Origin: Betaproteobacteria bacterium
Lineage (GTDB): Bacteria; Pseudomonadota; Gammaproteobacteria; Burkholderiales; Usitatibacteraceae
Length of the DNA: 64,000 bases
Direction: 5' to 3'
Assembly: GCA_016709665.1 (NCBI GenBank)
Contig: JADJMI010000003.1
Location: 243,309-307,308 of the forward strand
Program-made: the position numbers and the translations under genes
The notes under the pieces: generated by a model
Told to the model about the DNA's origin: nothing
What the model saw: the letters and a program-made list of their open reading frames with translations, nothing else
Database searches by the model: none
Shown: positions 56,244-64,000 of the stretch, in pieces
Layout: the number at the start of each line of letters is the position of its first letter
How positions within the stretch are numbered: the stretch's first letter is position 1

Positions 56244-57461
56244 GTGTCCGCCCAGGACCTCTCCAAGCTCCACATCGATCGCACCGCCAAGTCCTTCGGC
56301 CCGCGCCGCCGACCCCGCTGGATCAAGTGGGCCGTGGGCATCGCCGCCATCGTCGCCATCGCCGCGTTCATGGCGTGGCGCGGCGCCAACGCGCCCGTCA
56401 CCGTCGACGTGGCGACCGTCACCACGGCCTTCCCCTCGCAGGGCTTCACGCTCCTCAACGCCACCGGCCGCGTCGTCGCCCAACGCAAGGCGGCCGTGTC
56501 GACCAAGGCCACGGGCCGGCTCGAATGGCTGGGCGTGCAGGAAGGCTCGCGGGTGAAGGCGGGCGAAGTCATCGCGCGGCTGGAAAGCCTCGACGTGTCG
56601 GCGGCGAGGGATTCGTCCTTCGCGGCGGTGAAGGCGGCCAAGGCCAACCTGGAGCAAGGCGAGGCCGAAAGGCGGGATGCCGAATCGACCTTGCGCCGCG
56701 CGCAGGACCTTTACGCGAAGAAATTCATCTCCGAATCGGCGCTGGATGCCGCCAAGGCCCGGCACGAGAAGGCCCTCGCCGCCATCTCCAGCCTCAAGGC
56801 CGCCATCGGCGTCGCCGAGGCCAACGCGCGCTCGGCCTCCGTCACCGTGGAGCAGACCCTCATCCGCGCCCCCTTCGACGGCATCGTGCTCACCAAGAAC
56901 GCGAACGTCGGCGACATCATCACGCCCTTCTCCTCGGCCACCGATTCCAAGGGGGCCGTGGTGAACATGGCGGACATGGACACCCTCGAGGTCGAGGCGG
57001 ACGTGTCCGAGGCATCCATCGGCAAGATCAAGGTCGGCATGCCCGCCGAGATCCAGCTGGACGCCTACCCCGAGGCGCGGCTGGCCGGCGAGGTGTCCCG
57101 GATCGTGCCGACGGTGGACCGCAGCAAGGCGACGCTCCTCGTGAAGGTGTCGTTCCGCGAGAAGGATGCCCGCGTCCTGCCGGACATGAGCGCCAAGGTC
57201 GGCTTCCTCGAGCGCGCCGCGAAGGACGACGAGCGCAAGGCCGTCACCGCCGTGCGCCCCGAGGCCGTCGCGAAGCGCGGCGACAGGAGCGTCGTCTACG
57301 TGCTCGACAAGGAAAACCGCGCGAAGGAAGTGGCCGTGACCGCGGGCCGCAAGTTGGGCGACCTTCTCGAGGTCACGGGCGTGAAGGCCGGCGACAAGGT
57401 GGCCCTCTCCCCGCCCGAGAAGCTGCGCGATGGCGGCGCGGTCGCGCTCCTCAAGAAGTGA
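56244..57461 (+). CDS. MacA-like periplasmic adaptor (RND/HlyD fold)
   Basis: 405 residues. A short cytosolic basic N-terminus and one membrane anchor (about 27-45, WAVGIAAIVAIAAFMAW) lead to a lipoyl-like half-motif (AAVSTKATGRLEWLGVQEGSRVKAGEVIARLE), a helical hairpin (about 115-195), the second half-motif (TLIRAPFDGIVLTKNANVGDII) and beta-barrel domains to the C-terminus. It bridges an inner-membrane ABC exporter to the outer envelope. The GTG 56244 has GAGG 8 bases upstream. It is coupled (GTGA) to the ATPase gene. Confidence 0.9.
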   Translation: MSAQDLSKLHIDRTAKSFGPRRRPRWIKWAVGIAAIVAIAAFMAWRGANAPVTVDVATVTTAFPSQGFTLLNATGRVVAQRKAAVSTKATGRLEWLGVQEGSRVKAGEVIARLESLDVSAARDSSFAAVKAAKANLEQGEAERRDAESTLRRAQDLYAKKFISESALDAAKARHEKALAAISSLKAAIGVAEANARSASVTVEQTLIRAPFDGIVLTKNANVGDIITPFSSATDSKGAVVNMADMDTLEVEADVSEASIGKIKVGMPAEIQLDAYPEARLAGEVSRIVPTVDRSKATLLVKVSFREKDARVLPDMSAKVGFLERAAKDDERKAVTAVRPEAVAKRGDRSVVYVLDKENRAKEVAVTAGRKLGDLLEVTGVKAGDKVALSPPEKLRDGGAVALLKK

Positions 57462-58378
57462 ACGCGCCCGGCGGCCCCGGCCGCCCCCTCGTCGTCATCG
57501 AGCATCTCGCCAAGAGCTACCGGCGCGGCGACCAGGTCGTTCCGGTACTGGAGGACATCTCCCTCACCATCCCCGAGGGCGACTTCATCGCGCTGATGGG
57601 CCCTTCGGGCTCGGGCAAATCGACGCTGCTGAACCTCATCGCGGGGATCGACAAGCCGGACGCGGGCACCCTCCTCGTCGACGGCGAGGACATCACGCGG
57701 CTGGGCGAGGCGCAGCTCGCGGACTGGCGCGCCTCGCACGTGGGCTTCATCTTCCAGTTCTACAACCTCATGCCGGTGCTCGACGCGTTCGAGAACGTGG
57801 AGCTGCCGCTCCTGCTCACCTCGCTCGGGCGGCGGGAGAGGCGCGAGCGGGTCGAGATGGCTCTGTCGCTCGTGGGACTCGCGGACCGCATGGACCACAA
57901 GCCCAACGAGCTTTCGGGCGGGCAGCAGCAGCGGGTGGCCATCGCGCGGGCGCTCATCACGGACCCGACGATCATCGTCGCGGACGAACCGACGGGGGAC
58001 CTGGACCGCAAGAGCGCGGGGGAGATCCTGGGGTTGCTGCAGCGGCTCAATGCGGAGATGGGGAAGACGATCGTGATGGTGACGCACGATTGGCATGCGG
58101 TGGAGTCGGCTCGGCACGTGGTGCATCTCGAGAAGGGTGAGCTGGTCGATGCGCAGGCGGCGGGGACTGATGCCGGGCCAAAGGCTTTGGAAACGCCGAT
58201 GAACGCCGATGCACGCCGATTGCCGCCGATAGAGTGCAGAACTCGATCGCGGAAGATTTCGTCCGTGCTCACCTTGGCAAGGCGCCTTGATCAACGCAGA
58301 CCGTTCCCGGGCTTATCGGCGGCAATCGGCGGGGCATCGGCGTTCATCGGCGTTTCCAAAGACTTTCGCACTGCCTGA
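57458..58378 (+). CDS. MacB/LolD-type ABC ATPase with a repeat-derived C-terminal tail
   Basis: 306 residues. The ATPase is complete by about residue 232: MGPSGSGKST, the Q-loop IFQFYNLMPVLDAFEN, LSGGQQQRVAIARAL, IIVADEPTGDLD and VTHDWHAVESA, then LEKGELVDAQAAG. Relatives stop about here (225-240 residues). The remaining 70 or so residues (from ALETPMNADARRLPP to SAFIGVSKDFRTA) are translated from the palindromic repeat at 58179-58367, whose insertion keeps the frame open until a TGA 6 bases before the permease gene. The tail is rich in Arg and Ala and has no known fold. Confidence 0.9.
   Translation: MNAPGGPGRPLVVIEHLAKSYRRGDQVVPVLEDISLTIPEGDFIALMGPSGSGKSTLLNLIAGIDKPDAGTLLVDGEDITRLGEAQLADWRASHVGFIFQFYNLMPVLDAFENVELPLLLTSLGRRERRERVEMALSLVGLADRMDHKPNELSGGQQQRVAIARALITDPTIIVADEPTGDLDRKSAGEILGLLQRLNAEMGKTIVMVTHDWHAVESARHVVHLEKGELVDAQAAGTDAGPKALETPMNADARRLPPIECRTRSRKISSVLTLARRLDQRRPFPGLSAAIGGASAFIGVSKDFRTA
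58179..58367. repeat. Palindromic element within the ATPase 3' end
   Basis: The arms 58179-58231 and 58314-58367 are inverted copies with a few differences (CTTTGGAAACGCCGATGAACGCCGATG, then ATTGCCGCCGATA). The arms share CTTTGGAA-CGC-GATGAACGC-GATG with the element at 51219-51465, with C in place of A in each 10-bp unit, so both belong to one family. Here the element is transcribed and translated as part of the ATPase gene. Confidence 0.88.
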
Positions 58379-58384
58379 CCGACG

Positions 58385-59548
58385 ATGTACTACCTCCGCC
58401 TCGTCTTCAAGAACATCTTCCGCCACCCCCTCCGGAGCCTCCTCACGCTCACGGGCCTGGTGGTGGCCATCGTCGCGTTCGGGCTCCTGCAGACGGTGGT
58501 GAAGGCGTGGTACGCAGGCTCCGAGATGTCCAGCGCCACCCGCCTCGTCTCGCGGAACGCCGTCTCCCTCGTCTTTCCGCTCCCCATGTACTACCGCGAC
58601 CGCATCCGCGCCATCGACGGCGTCACGACGGTGTGCGTCTCCAACTGGTTCGGCGGCCAGTACAAGGGCACCGCGGCCTCCAACTTCTTTCCCCAGTTCG
58701 GCGTCGACCACGAGACCTTCTTCGACCTCTACCCCGAGTTCAAGACGAACCCCGACGAGCTCCTCGCCTGGAAGCGCGACCGCCGCGGCGTGATGGTCGG
58801 GCGGGGCCTCGCGAACCAGCACGGCTTCAAGGTGGGCGACGTGGTCCCCATCAAGGGCACCATCTACCCGGGCAACTGGGAATTCGTCGTGCGCGGCATC
58901 TACGAGCCGAAGGACGACACGATCATCGCGCGCCAGTTCTACTTCCGCTGGGACTACCTCAACGAGGAGATCAAGAAGCGCTTCCCGCGCCGCGGCGACC
59001 AGGCGGGCGTCTTCATCGTGGGCATCGCGGACGGCTCGCGCGCGGCGGAGATCAGCGCCCGCATGGACAGCGAGTTCCGCAATTCCCTCGCCGAGACGCT
59101 CACGGAGACGGAGAAGGCCTTCCAGCTCGGCTTCATCGCGCAGACCGAGACGATCGTGATGGCGATCCGCCTCATCTCGTTCGTCGTCATCGTCATCATC
59201 TTCGCGGTGGTGGCCAACACCATGGCCATGACGGCGCGCGAGCGGCTGGCGGAGTACGCCACCTTCAAGGCGCTGGGGTTCTCGCCCGGATTCGTCGCCG
59301 CGCTCATCTTCGGCGAGTCGCTCATGCTGACGGCGCTGGGCGGCGGCCTGGGCATCCTCGCCACCTTCCCCCTCGCGGCGGCGGTGAAGGGGCTCGTGGG
59401 CAACATCTTCCCGGTGTTCAAGGTCTCCGGCGAGACGGTCGTGCTGCAGGCGGCCTCGGCGATGGTGGTCGGCGCCCTCGCGGGGATCGTCCCGGCCATC
59501 CGGGCCGCGCGCGTTCGCATCGTCGAAGGCCTGCGGTACATCGGCTGA
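58385..59548 (+). CDS. FtsX/MacB-type ABC permease, first subunit
   Basis: 387 residues. An N-terminal helix (FRHPLRSLLTLTGLVVAIVAFGLLQTVV) is followed by a large periplasmic domain (about 45-265) and three C-terminal helices with AMTARERLAEYATFKALGFSPGFVAALIFGESL, the conserved FtsX cytosolic loop. This is the LolC/LolE/MacB topology. With the second permease, the ATPase and the adaptor it should form a transporter that moves a substrate out of the inner membrane or periplasm. Ile/Val-rich helices and the length are ordinary. Confidence 0.9.
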   Translation: MYYLRLVFKNIFRHPLRSLLTLTGLVVAIVAFGLLQTVVKAWYAGSEMSSATRLVSRNAVSLVFPLPMYYRDRIRAIDGVTTVCVSNWFGGQYKGTAASNFFPQFGVDHETFFDLYPEFKTNPDELLAWKRDRRGVMVGRGLANQHGFKVGDVVPIKGTIYPGNWEFVVRGIYEPKDDTIIARQFYFRWDYLNEEIKKRFPRRGDQAGVFIVGIADGSRAAEISARMDSEFRNSLAETLTETEKAFQLGFIAQTETIVMAIRLISFVVIVIIFAVVANTMAMTARERLAEYATFKALGFSPGFVAALIFGESLMLTALGGGLGILATFPLAAAVKGLVGNIFPVFKVSGETVVLQAASAMVVGALAGIVPAIRAARVRIVEGLRYIG

Positions 59549-59552
59549 GCCC

Positions 59553-60719
59553 ATGAAGATCCCGGTCTCCTACGTCTTCCGCAACCTCTGGACGCGCCGC
59601 CTCACCACGGCGCTCACGGCGGGCGGCATGGCGCTCGTCGTCTTCCAGTTCGCCGCCGTGCTGATGCTGGACGCCGGGCTCAAGAAGACGCTCGTGTCGA
59701 CGGGAAGCGCGGAGAACGCGATTCTCCTGCGCGCCTCGGCCCAGACGGAGATCCAGAGCGCCGTCTCGCGCGACCAGGCCTCGCTCATCGAGACGCTGCC
59801 GCAGGTGGCGCGCGGCGCGGGCGGGGAGCCGCTGGTGTCGAAAGAGACGCTGGTGCTGGTCTCCCTCGTGAAGCGCGGCATCGACAAGCCTTCCAACATC
59901 GTCGTGCGCGGGCTCCCGGCCATGGGCATCCAGATCCGGCCGCAGGTGAGGATCGTCGATGGCCGGATGTTCAAGCCGGGCGCCTCGGAAGTGATCGTCG
60001 GCAAGGCGGTCGCCGACGGCTTCGACGGCACGGGCATCGGCGAGAAGATGCGCTTCGGCGGCCGCGAATGGACCGTGGTGGGCACCTTCGACGGCGCCAA
60101 GAGCGGGTTCGACTCCGAGGTGTGGGGCGATTCGGAACAGATGATCCAGGCGTTCCGGCGCGGGGCGTATTCGTCGGTCATCGCCCATCTGCGGGACGCG
60201 AGCGACTTCCCGGCCTTCGCCGCCGCCGTGGCGGCCGACCCGCGGCTCGTCCTCGAGGTGAAGCGCGAGCCGGCGTTCTACGAGGAGCAGTCGCGCCAGC
60301 TGTCGACCTTCATCAGCGTGCTGGGCATCACGCTGTCGGTCATCTTCTCCATCGGCGCCACCATCGGCGCGATGATCACCATGTACGCGTCGGTGTCGAA
60401 CCGCACCTCGGAGATCGGGACGCTTCGCGCCATCGGGTTCCGGCGGCTCTCGATCCTGGTGGCCTTCCTGCTCGAATCGATGCTGCTCGCGCTCGTGGGC
60501 GGCGTCGTGGGGCTCTTCCTCGCCTCGTTCCTGCAGGCCTTCACCATCACCACGCTCAACTGGCAGAGTTTCAGCCAGCTCGCGTTCGGGTTTCACCTGA
60601 CGCCCGGCATCGTCGTCTCGACGCTCGTGTTCTCGCTCGTCATGGGGCTCGTGGGCGGGTTCCTGCCGAGCGTGCGGGCGGCGCGGCTGGAGATCGTGGA
60701 CGCGCTTCGCGCGGCCTGA
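59553..60719 (+). CDS. FtsX/MacB-type ABC permease, second subunit
   Basis: 388 residues with the same topology as the preceding gene: N-terminal helix (LWTRRLTTALTAGGMALVVFQFAAVLML), periplasmic domain and three C-terminal helices with SNRTSEIGTLRAIGFRRLSILVAFLLESMLLALVGGVVG. It begins 4 bases after the first permease gene. A heterodimer of two different permeases with one ATPase and a MacA-like adaptor differs from MacAB, where ATPase and permease are fused, and looks more like the DevBCA or Lol arrangement. Confidence 0.9.
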   Translation: MKIPVSYVFRNLWTRRLTTALTAGGMALVVFQFAAVLMLDAGLKKTLVSTGSAENAILLRASAQTEIQSAVSRDQASLIETLPQVARGAGGEPLVSKETLVLVSLVKRGIDKPSNIVVRGLPAMGIQIRPQVRIVDGRMFKPGASEVIVGKAVADGFDGTGIGEKMRFGGREWTVVGTFDGAKSGFDSEVWGDSEQMIQAFRRGAYSSVIAHLRDASDFPAFAAAVAADPRLVLEVKREPAFYEEQSRQLSTFISVLGITLSVIFSIGATIGAMITMYASVSNRTSEIGTLRAIGFRRLSILVAFLLESMLLALVGGVVGLFLASFLQAFTITTLNWQSFSQLAFGFHLTPGIVVSTLVFSLVMGLVGGFLPSVRAARLEIVDALRAA

Positions 60720-60724
60720 CCGCC

Positions 60725-61825
60725 ATGACCGACCGCCTCCTCGCCACTTACCGCGTCGCCGCGCCCCACGAGAGCGCCCGCGCCCGAGCCGAAGCCCTCG
60801 CCGCCGAGCAGAGCGTCGAGATGCCCGTCTCCGCCATCCGCGACGAGCGGGTGCTCGCGGAAATCGTCGCGCGCGTGGAGGCCATCCGCCCCGTCGACGG
60901 TGGATTCGAAACGGATATCGCGATCGCCACCGCCACCACCGGCATGGAAGCCTCGCAGCTCCTGAACATGCTCTTCGGCAATTGCTCGCTGCAACCGGAA
61001 GTTTCGCTCGAGCGCGTCGCGTTCCCGCCGGGCTACGCGAAGGCATTCCCGGGTCCGCGCTTCGGCATCGCGGGCTTGCGCGAACTCGTGGGCGCCCCGT
61101 CGCGCGCCCTCACCTGCTCCGCGCTCAAGCCCCAGGGTTCGACGATCCACCACCTGGCCGGGCTCGCCGGCACCTTCGCCCTCGCCGGCATCGACATCAT
61201 GAAGGACGACCACGGCCTCGCGAACCAGGCGTACTCGCCCTTCGCCGAGCGCGTGGTCGCCGTGCAGAAGGCCATCGACGGCGCCAACGCGCAGACCGGC
61301 GGGCGCACCGTCTACGCGCCCACCTTCTCCGGCCGGCCGCGGCAGCTTCGCGAGCAGCTCAAGGCCGCGGAATACGCGGGCGTGAAGGCCGCGCTCGTCG
61401 CGCCGATGCTGGTCGGCCTGCCCTCGTTCGTGGAATTCCGCGAGGAGGCCGGCATGCCCATCCTCGCGCACCCGGCCCTGGGCGGCGCCTCGCGCATTGC
61501 CCCGCCCGTGCTGCTCGGCACCCTCTTCCGCCTCTTCGGCGCCGACGCGACGATCTTTCCCAACCACGGCGGGCGGTTCAGCTACTCGCGAGAGACCTGT
61601 CTCGCCCTGTGCGAGGCCGCCCGCGGCCCCTTCGACGGTCTCGCGCCCATCCTGCCCGTGCCCGCCGGCGGCATGACGGTCGAGCGCGTGGACGAGATGC
61701 TCGCGGGCTACGGAACGGATACGATGCTGCTCATCGGCGGGGGCCTGCTCTCGGCCGGCGACGCGCTCCTCGAGCGCTCGCGCGAATTCGTCGCCCGCGT
61801 CCACGCCTTTGGGAATCGCCCATGA
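60725..61825 (+). CDS. RuBisCO-like protein (Form IV)
   Basis: 366 residues with the RuBisCO large-subunit fold. Aligned landmarks: LLNMLFGNCSLQ (Asn123 equivalent), CSALKPQGST (Lys175 kept, Lys177 replaced), GIDIMKDDHGL (carbamylated Lys201 and Asp203 kept, Glu204 replaced by His), LAHPALGG (His294 kept, Arg295 replaced), PVPAGGM and LLIGGGLL. The lost carboxylase residues and short length rule out CO2 fixation. Form IV proteins act in sulfur salvage or sugar-acid metabolism as enolases, isomerases or decarboxylases; which applies here is unknown. It follows the permeases by 5 bases and overlaps the cupin gene (ATGA). Confidence 0.88.
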   Translation: MTDRLLATYRVAAPHESARARAEALAAEQSVEMPVSAIRDERVLAEIVARVEAIRPVDGGFETDIAIATATTGMEASQLLNMLFGNCSLQPEVSLERVAFPPGYAKAFPGPRFGIAGLRELVGAPSRALTCSALKPQGSTIHHLAGLAGTFALAGIDIMKDDHGLANQAYSPFAERVVAVQKAIDGANAQTGGRTVYAPTFSGRPRQLREQLKAAEYAGVKAALVAPMLVGLPSFVEFREEAGMPILAHPALGGASRIAPPVLLGTLFRLFGADATIFPNHGGRFSYSRETCLALCEAARGPFDGLAPILPVPAGGMTVERVDEMLAGYGTDTMLLIGGGLLSAGDALLERSREFVARVHAFGNRP

Positions 61826-62250
61826 CCGACCCGCTGGTCCGCAAGCACGACGGCACCTTCCACTGGGCGGGCGTCGACGTCCTGCGCTACAAGGACGAGG
61901 GCGCCGCGCCCTTCAGGGACGTGACGCGGCAGGTGCTCTTCGACGACGCGTCGATGGCCACGCAGCTTCGCTACTTCGAAGTCGCGCCCGGGGGCTGGAC
62001 GACGCTGGAGCGCCACGAGCACGTGCACAACGTCATGGTGATCCGCGGCCGCGGGCGCTGCCTCGTGGGCGAGGCGGCCTGGGACATCGGGCCGAACGAT
62101 CTCGTCGCGGTGCCGCCACTTGCGTGGCACCAGTTTCGCGCCGCAGATGACGAGCCGCTGGGGTTCCTCTGCCTCGTGAACCGCGAGCGGGACCGGCCGC
62201 AGTTGCCTTCGGAAGAAATCCGCGGGCCGCTCGAGGGAAAACTCCGCTAG
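61822..62250 (+). CDS. Cupin-domain protein
   Basis: 142 residues, a single beta-barrel cupin. Motif 1 (GGWTTLERHEHVHNVMVIRGRGRCLVG) contributes His and Glu/His metal ligands, and motif 2 (LVAVPPLAWHQFRA) the last His, so a divalent metal site is likely. The family includes isomerases, decarboxylases and dioxygenases. The ATG overlaps the RuBisCO-like stop, which suggests the two act on the same sugar-phosphate or sugar-acid route, with the cupin as an isomerase or epimerase; this is inferred from position alone. Confidence 0.85.
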   Translation: MTDPLVRKHDGTFHWAGVDVLRYKDEGAAPFRDVTRQVLFDDASMATQLRYFEVAPGGWTTLERHEHVHNVMVIRGRGRCLVGEAAWDIGPNDLVAVPPLAWHQFRAADDEPLGFLCLVNRERDRPQLPSEEIRGPLEGKLR

Positions 62251-62356
62251 CTTTGGCGCCCGAAAGGCGGCCACGAGCCGCCGCGGCACTGGCAGAATGC
62301 GCTCACCCAACGAGCGGCCGCACCGACGGCCCGCCGCCCACGAGGAGAGCACCGCC

Positions 62357-63991
62357 ATGAAGCCCTGGAGCGACACGTATCGCCGTTACGGCATCCCCGC
62401 GTCGGTCGACGTCGATGGCCACCCCTCGGTGGTGCACCTGCTGGAGGGTGCGATGCGGCAATACGCGGGCCGCCCCGCCTTCCGCTCCTTCGGCCATTCG
62501 CTGACCTACGCGGAGGTGGACCGGCTGTCGGCCGCCTTCGCGGCCTGGCTGCAGCACCGCCTCGGCGTGAAGAAGGGAGACCGCGTCGCGGTCATGATGC
62601 CCAACCTCCTCGCCTTCCCCATCGCCTGCCTCGGCATCCTGCGCGCCGGCGCCGTGCAGGTGAACGTGAACCCGCTCTACACGCCGCGGGAGCTCGAGCA
62701 CCAGCTGAACGACGCGGGCGCGGAAGTCATCGTGATCTTCGACGGCTCGACGCCGACGCTCGCGGAGATCGTGGCCCGCACGCCGATCCGCCACGTGGTG
62801 ACGACGGGCCTGGGCGACGGCAGCGGCAAGGTGCTGCCCGGTCCGGCCGCGGACGCCCGCCTCGCCGGCACGGTGAAACTCGTCGACGCACTCGCCGATG
62901 GCGCGGGCCTCGAGCAGCGGCCGGTGGAACTCACGGGATCCGATCCGGCCTTCCTGCAATACACGGGCGGCACCACGGGGCTTTCCAAGGGGGCGTGCCT
63001 GTCTCACCGCAACCTCGTCGCCAACACGATGCAGTTCCGCGCGGTGGTAGGCCCCGCACTCGGCGACGGCGACGACGTGATCGTCACGGCGCTGCCGCTC
63101 TATCACATCTTCGCGCTGATGGTGAGCATGATCGCCTACGCCTCCGCCGGCGCCGAGAGCTGGCTCGTGGCCAACCCGCGCGACATGGACGGCCTCGTGG
63201 ACCTGATGAAGCAGGCGCGGCCCACCGCCTTCGCGGGCGTCAACACGCTCTATGCCGGCCTCGCCGCGCATCCGCGCGCGAAGGAGATCGACTTCTCGCG
63301 CCTGCGCTTCGCGGTGGGCGGCGGCTCGAGCATCCTGCCGTCGACGGCGGCGCGCTGGAAGGCCGTCGCGGGCAAGGACATCTGCGAGGGCTACGGGCTC
63401 TCGGAGACCAGCCCCGTGCTCACCTTGAATCCCCCGTCGCTGGGCGAGTTCACCGCAACCACGGGCCTCCCGATTCCCGGCACCGACATCGTGCTGCTCG
63501 GCGACGACGGCCGCGAAGTCGCGCCGGGCGAGGCGGGCGAGGTCTGCGCGAAGGGCCCGCAGGTGATGGCCGGCTACTGGAACCAGCCGCAGGCCAACGA
63601 GGCGGCCTTCACGAAGGACGGCTACTTCCGCACCGGCGACATCGGCCGTTTCGACGGGCGCGGGTTCCTCAAGCTCGTCGACCGCAAGAAGGACATGGTG
63701 CTGGTCTCCGGCTTCAACGTGTACCCCAACGAGATCGAGGCCATCGCGAGCGCCTGCCCGGGCGTGGCCGAATGCGCGTGCATCGGCGTGCCGGACGAAC
63801 GCACGGGCGAGGCGGTGAAGCTTTTCGTCGTGAAGGCGGCCGGCGCGGCTCTCACCGAGGACACGGTGAAGGCCCATTGCCAGCGCGAGCTCGCGGCGTA
63901 CAAGGTGCCCAGGATCGTGCGTTTCCTGGATGCGCTGCCCAAGTCGACGGTGGGGAAGATCCTGCGGCGGGAATTGCGCGGCGTCGATTGA
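62357..63991 (+). CDS. Long-chain acyl-CoA ligase (FadD-like)
   Basis: 544 residues. The adenylate-forming domains are complete: LQYTGGTTGLSKGACLSHRN, EGYGLSETSPVLTLNP, the hinge GYFRTGDIGRFDGRGFLKLVDRKKDMVLVSGFNVYPNEIE and the C-terminal Lys in PKSTVGKILRRELR. The sequence (GVKKGDRVAVMMPN, NPLYTPRELEHQL) is closest to FadD-type fatty acid ligases. GAGGAG lies before ATG 62357. The 106-bp gap after the cupin gene shows nothing notable, and shared function with the preceding operon is unproven. Confidence 0.92.
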   Translation: MKPWSDTYRRYGIPASVDVDGHPSVVHLLEGAMRQYAGRPAFRSFGHSLTYAEVDRLSAAFAAWLQHRLGVKKGDRVAVMMPNLLAFPIACLGILRAGAVQVNVNPLYTPRELEHQLNDAGAEVIVIFDGSTPTLAEIVARTPIRHVVTTGLGDGSGKVLPGPAADARLAGTVKLVDALADGAGLEQRPVELTGSDPAFLQYTGGTTGLSKGACLSHRNLVANTMQFRAVVGPALGDGDDVIVTALPLYHIFALMVSMIAYASAGAESWLVANPRDMDGLVDLMKQARPTAFAGVNTLYAGLAAHPRAKEIDFSRLRFAVGGGSSILPSTAARWKAVAGKDICEGYGLSETSPVLTLNPPSLGEFTATTGLPIPGTDIVLLGDDGREVAPGEAGEVCAKGPQVMAGYWNQPQANEAAFTKDGYFRTGDIGRFDGRGFLKLVDRKKDMVLVSGFNVYPNEIEAIASACPGVAECACIGVPDERTGEAVKLFVVKAAGAALTEDTVKAHCQRELAAYKVPRIVRFLDALPKSTVGKILRRELRGVD

Positions 63992-64000
63992 GGCGCGGGG

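Noticed and set aside
60725..61825. Functional CO2-fixing RuBisCO
   Set aside because: Residues equivalent to Lys177, Glu204 and Arg295 are replaced and the protein is about 100 residues short.

Overview
The window is very GC-rich, densely packed DNA from a Gram-negative bacterium, most probably a betaproteobacterium. The evidence is the assimilatory nirB-nirD-nasA set read from sigma-54 promoters, a GcvA-like LysR gene divergent from a DUF2917 gene, the ygfX/ygfZ divergent pair, a DUF1223 protein and an ActP-type symporter. The species cannot be fixed from sequence alone. Many genes overlap by 4 bases (ATGA or GTGA), and GTG starts are common.

Layout. 0.2-2.9 kb: a secreted protein, an ECF sigma factor, a probable anti-sigma partner and a small membrane protein. 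2.9-9 kb: acetyltransferase, monooxygenase-fold protein, purL, ygfX and ygfZ. 9-14.8 kb: acetyltransferase, EamA exporter, DUF1223 protein, inorganic pyrophosphatase, HNH protein, TAXI receptor and zinc-ribbon protein. 14.9-22 kb: a menaquinone operon, menF-menDH-menB-menC-menE, in which MenD and MenH are one polypeptide. 22-25.5 kb: LysR, DUF2917, queA, tRNA-Leu and 5-formyl-THF cyclo-ligase. 25.5-30.8 kb: a bacteriocin-type peptide export locus with a cyclic-nucleotide-binding-fold protein, a stub of the HlyD adaptor, a C39-peptidase ABC transporter, a second ABC transporter and a convergent double-glycine precursor peptide. 31-34.3 kb: YwiC-like protein and tex. 34.4-44.7 kb: nitrate assimilation, with nasT and then nrtA-nrtB-nrtD-nirB-nirD-nasA-SUMT, each unit behind a near-consensus sigma-54 promoter. 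44.7-56 kb: DUF1697, a tandem pair of GNAT-like proteins, htpG, a Spy-like protein, two hydrolases, a DEDDh exonuclease, a CNBD-CBS-DUF294 protein and an acetate-type symporter. 56.2-64 kb: a MacAB/LolCDE-like export system, a RuBisCO-like protein, a cupin and an acyl-CoA ligase.

Two features run through the window. First, several palindromic repeats fill gaps between convergent genes or extend the 3' ends of genes. Second, purL, the second peptide-export ABC gene, tex, nirB, nirD, the SUMT gene and the acetate-type symporter gene each carry single-base frame shifts, mostly at G or C runs. Reversing the shift gives a full-length family protein every time, so I read these as consensus errors rather than gene decay.

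The most unusual content is the peptide export locus, whose precursor has a core of two TonB-box-like repeats, followed by the MenD-MenH fusion, the RuBisCO-like protein with its cupin, and the repeat-derived protein tails.
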